Positions 63,765 to 64,000 of a DNA stretch of 64,000 nucleotides are shown piece after piece. Positions within the stretch are counted from its first letter, which is position 1; every line of letters starts with the position of its first letter. The translations under genes were made by a program, and so were the position numbers. Location: assembly GCF_003963535.1 (NCBI RefSeq), contig NZ_CP034539.1, positions 6,572,001 to 6,636,000 on the forward strand. Reading direction: 5' to 3'. The notes below the pieces were generated by a model. That model saw nothing but the letters and a program-made list of their open reading frames with translations. It made no database searches and was not told where the DNA came from. Source of the DNA: Streptomyces cyaneochromogenes. GTDB lineage: Bacteria; Actinomycetota; Actinomycetes; Streptomycetales; Streptomycetaceae.

Positions 63765-64000
63765 CGTCTGGACGCCGGCCCGGGCATTTGGGCCGGTCCG
63801 GCGTTCGGGGACGAGGACGCACCGCCCCCAGCCCCCACCCACCTCCAGCGGGCCGTCACCTCTGGACGCTGGCCCGGGCATTTCAGCCCGTCCGGCGTTT
63901 GAGGACGAGGCCCTTTCGGGGCCGAAGCGGGGGTCTGGGGGCCGCAGGCCCCCAGGGACGGGACGGGTAGGGGCGGCGGGGGCGAGGAAAAGGCGTTACG
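63765..64000. repeat. Right-edge repeats: duplicated hairpins and dispersed element copy 3
   Basis: Two related blocks, GACGCCGGCCCGGGCATTTG...GGTCCGGCGTTCG (63771-63810) and GACGCTGGCCCGGGCATTTC...CGTCCGGCGTTTG (63864-63902), form hairpins about 93 bp apart. The second continues as AGGACGAGGCCCTTTCGGGG, CCGAAGCGGGGGTCTGGGGG and GACGGGACGGGTAGGGGCGG (to ~63990), the reverse complement of the element seen at 4239 and 20578. No gene is supported to the window end. Confidence 0.65.

Overview
The window reads as chromosomal DNA of a Streptomyces species. The sequence is very GC-rich with strong third-position GC, starts are often GTG or TTG, and the families are typical of the genus: SpoIIE phosphatases with fused anti-sigma-type ATPases, a BldK-type peptide importer, the mycothiol enzyme MshB, a septum-formation (DUF4190) protein and an actinobacterial three-subunit succinate dehydrogenase. 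No rRNA, tRNA, CRISPR array or intact prophage was found.

Layout. 0-6 kb: a LysR regulator divergent from a short-chain dehydrogenase, a small acidic protein, a secreted subtilisin-like protease and a DUF4190/septum-formation membrane protein. 6-13.9 kb: a GntR/UTRA regulator, a SPOR-like small protein, a NUDIX hydrolase, a stand-alone anti-sigma-type ATPase, a PAS-GAF-SpoIIE-HATPase sensor phosphatase, a ~215-bp tandem repeat array, and a TPM-less coiled-coil membrane protein. 14-20.6 kb: a succinate dehydrogenase operon (small protein, anchor, flavoprotein, Fe-S subunit) on the minus strand, then an orphan peptide-binding lipoprotein with a long Lys/Glu-rich insert. 20.8-24.2 kb: a graveyard of broken transposases (IS630-like, IS701-like) around a small secreted beta-trefoil-like protein. 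24.4-33.4 kb: typA/bipA followed by a five-gene oligopeptide ABC importer whose order and neighbours match bldKA-E. 33.5-41.6 kb: a second, oppositely oriented dipeptide/oligopeptide importer whose two ATPase genes are separated by three 140-bp repeats, then a DinB-like protein and the scar of a lost biosynthetic cluster (P450 start fused to a thioesterase end). 41.7-47.7 kb: a third complete peptide importer. 47.8-57.3 kb: a membrane protein, an S9 peptidase, mshB, a DUF6113-type protein, a large peptidoglycan-binding-type protein, a frameshifted ABC ATPase relic, a SirB1-type protein and a GNAT acetyltransferase. 57.4-63.7 kb: 7Fe ferredoxin, dapC, a degenerate repeat tract, a small secreted protein, a lysozyme-like membrane-anchored protein, dapE and a LOG-family protein.

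Themes. Three complete peptide importers (SBP, two permeases, two ATPases) plus one orphan binding protein lie within about 30 kb, so peptide uptake and, through bldK, developmental signalling dominate the middle of the window. dapC and dapE supply the late succinylase branch of diaminopimelate/lysine synthesis. The most unusual observation is recurrent local tandem duplication at gene edges: 140-bp copies of a gene start that form a chain of ATGA-coupled mini-ORFs (34.5-34.9 kb), decayed copies of a gene 3' end (45.2-45.7 kb), and two larger intergenic arrays (11.5-12.3 and 59.0-59.7 kb). Short palindromic elements also occur between genes and inside two coding sequences. All family assignments come from reading motifs; no database search was run.
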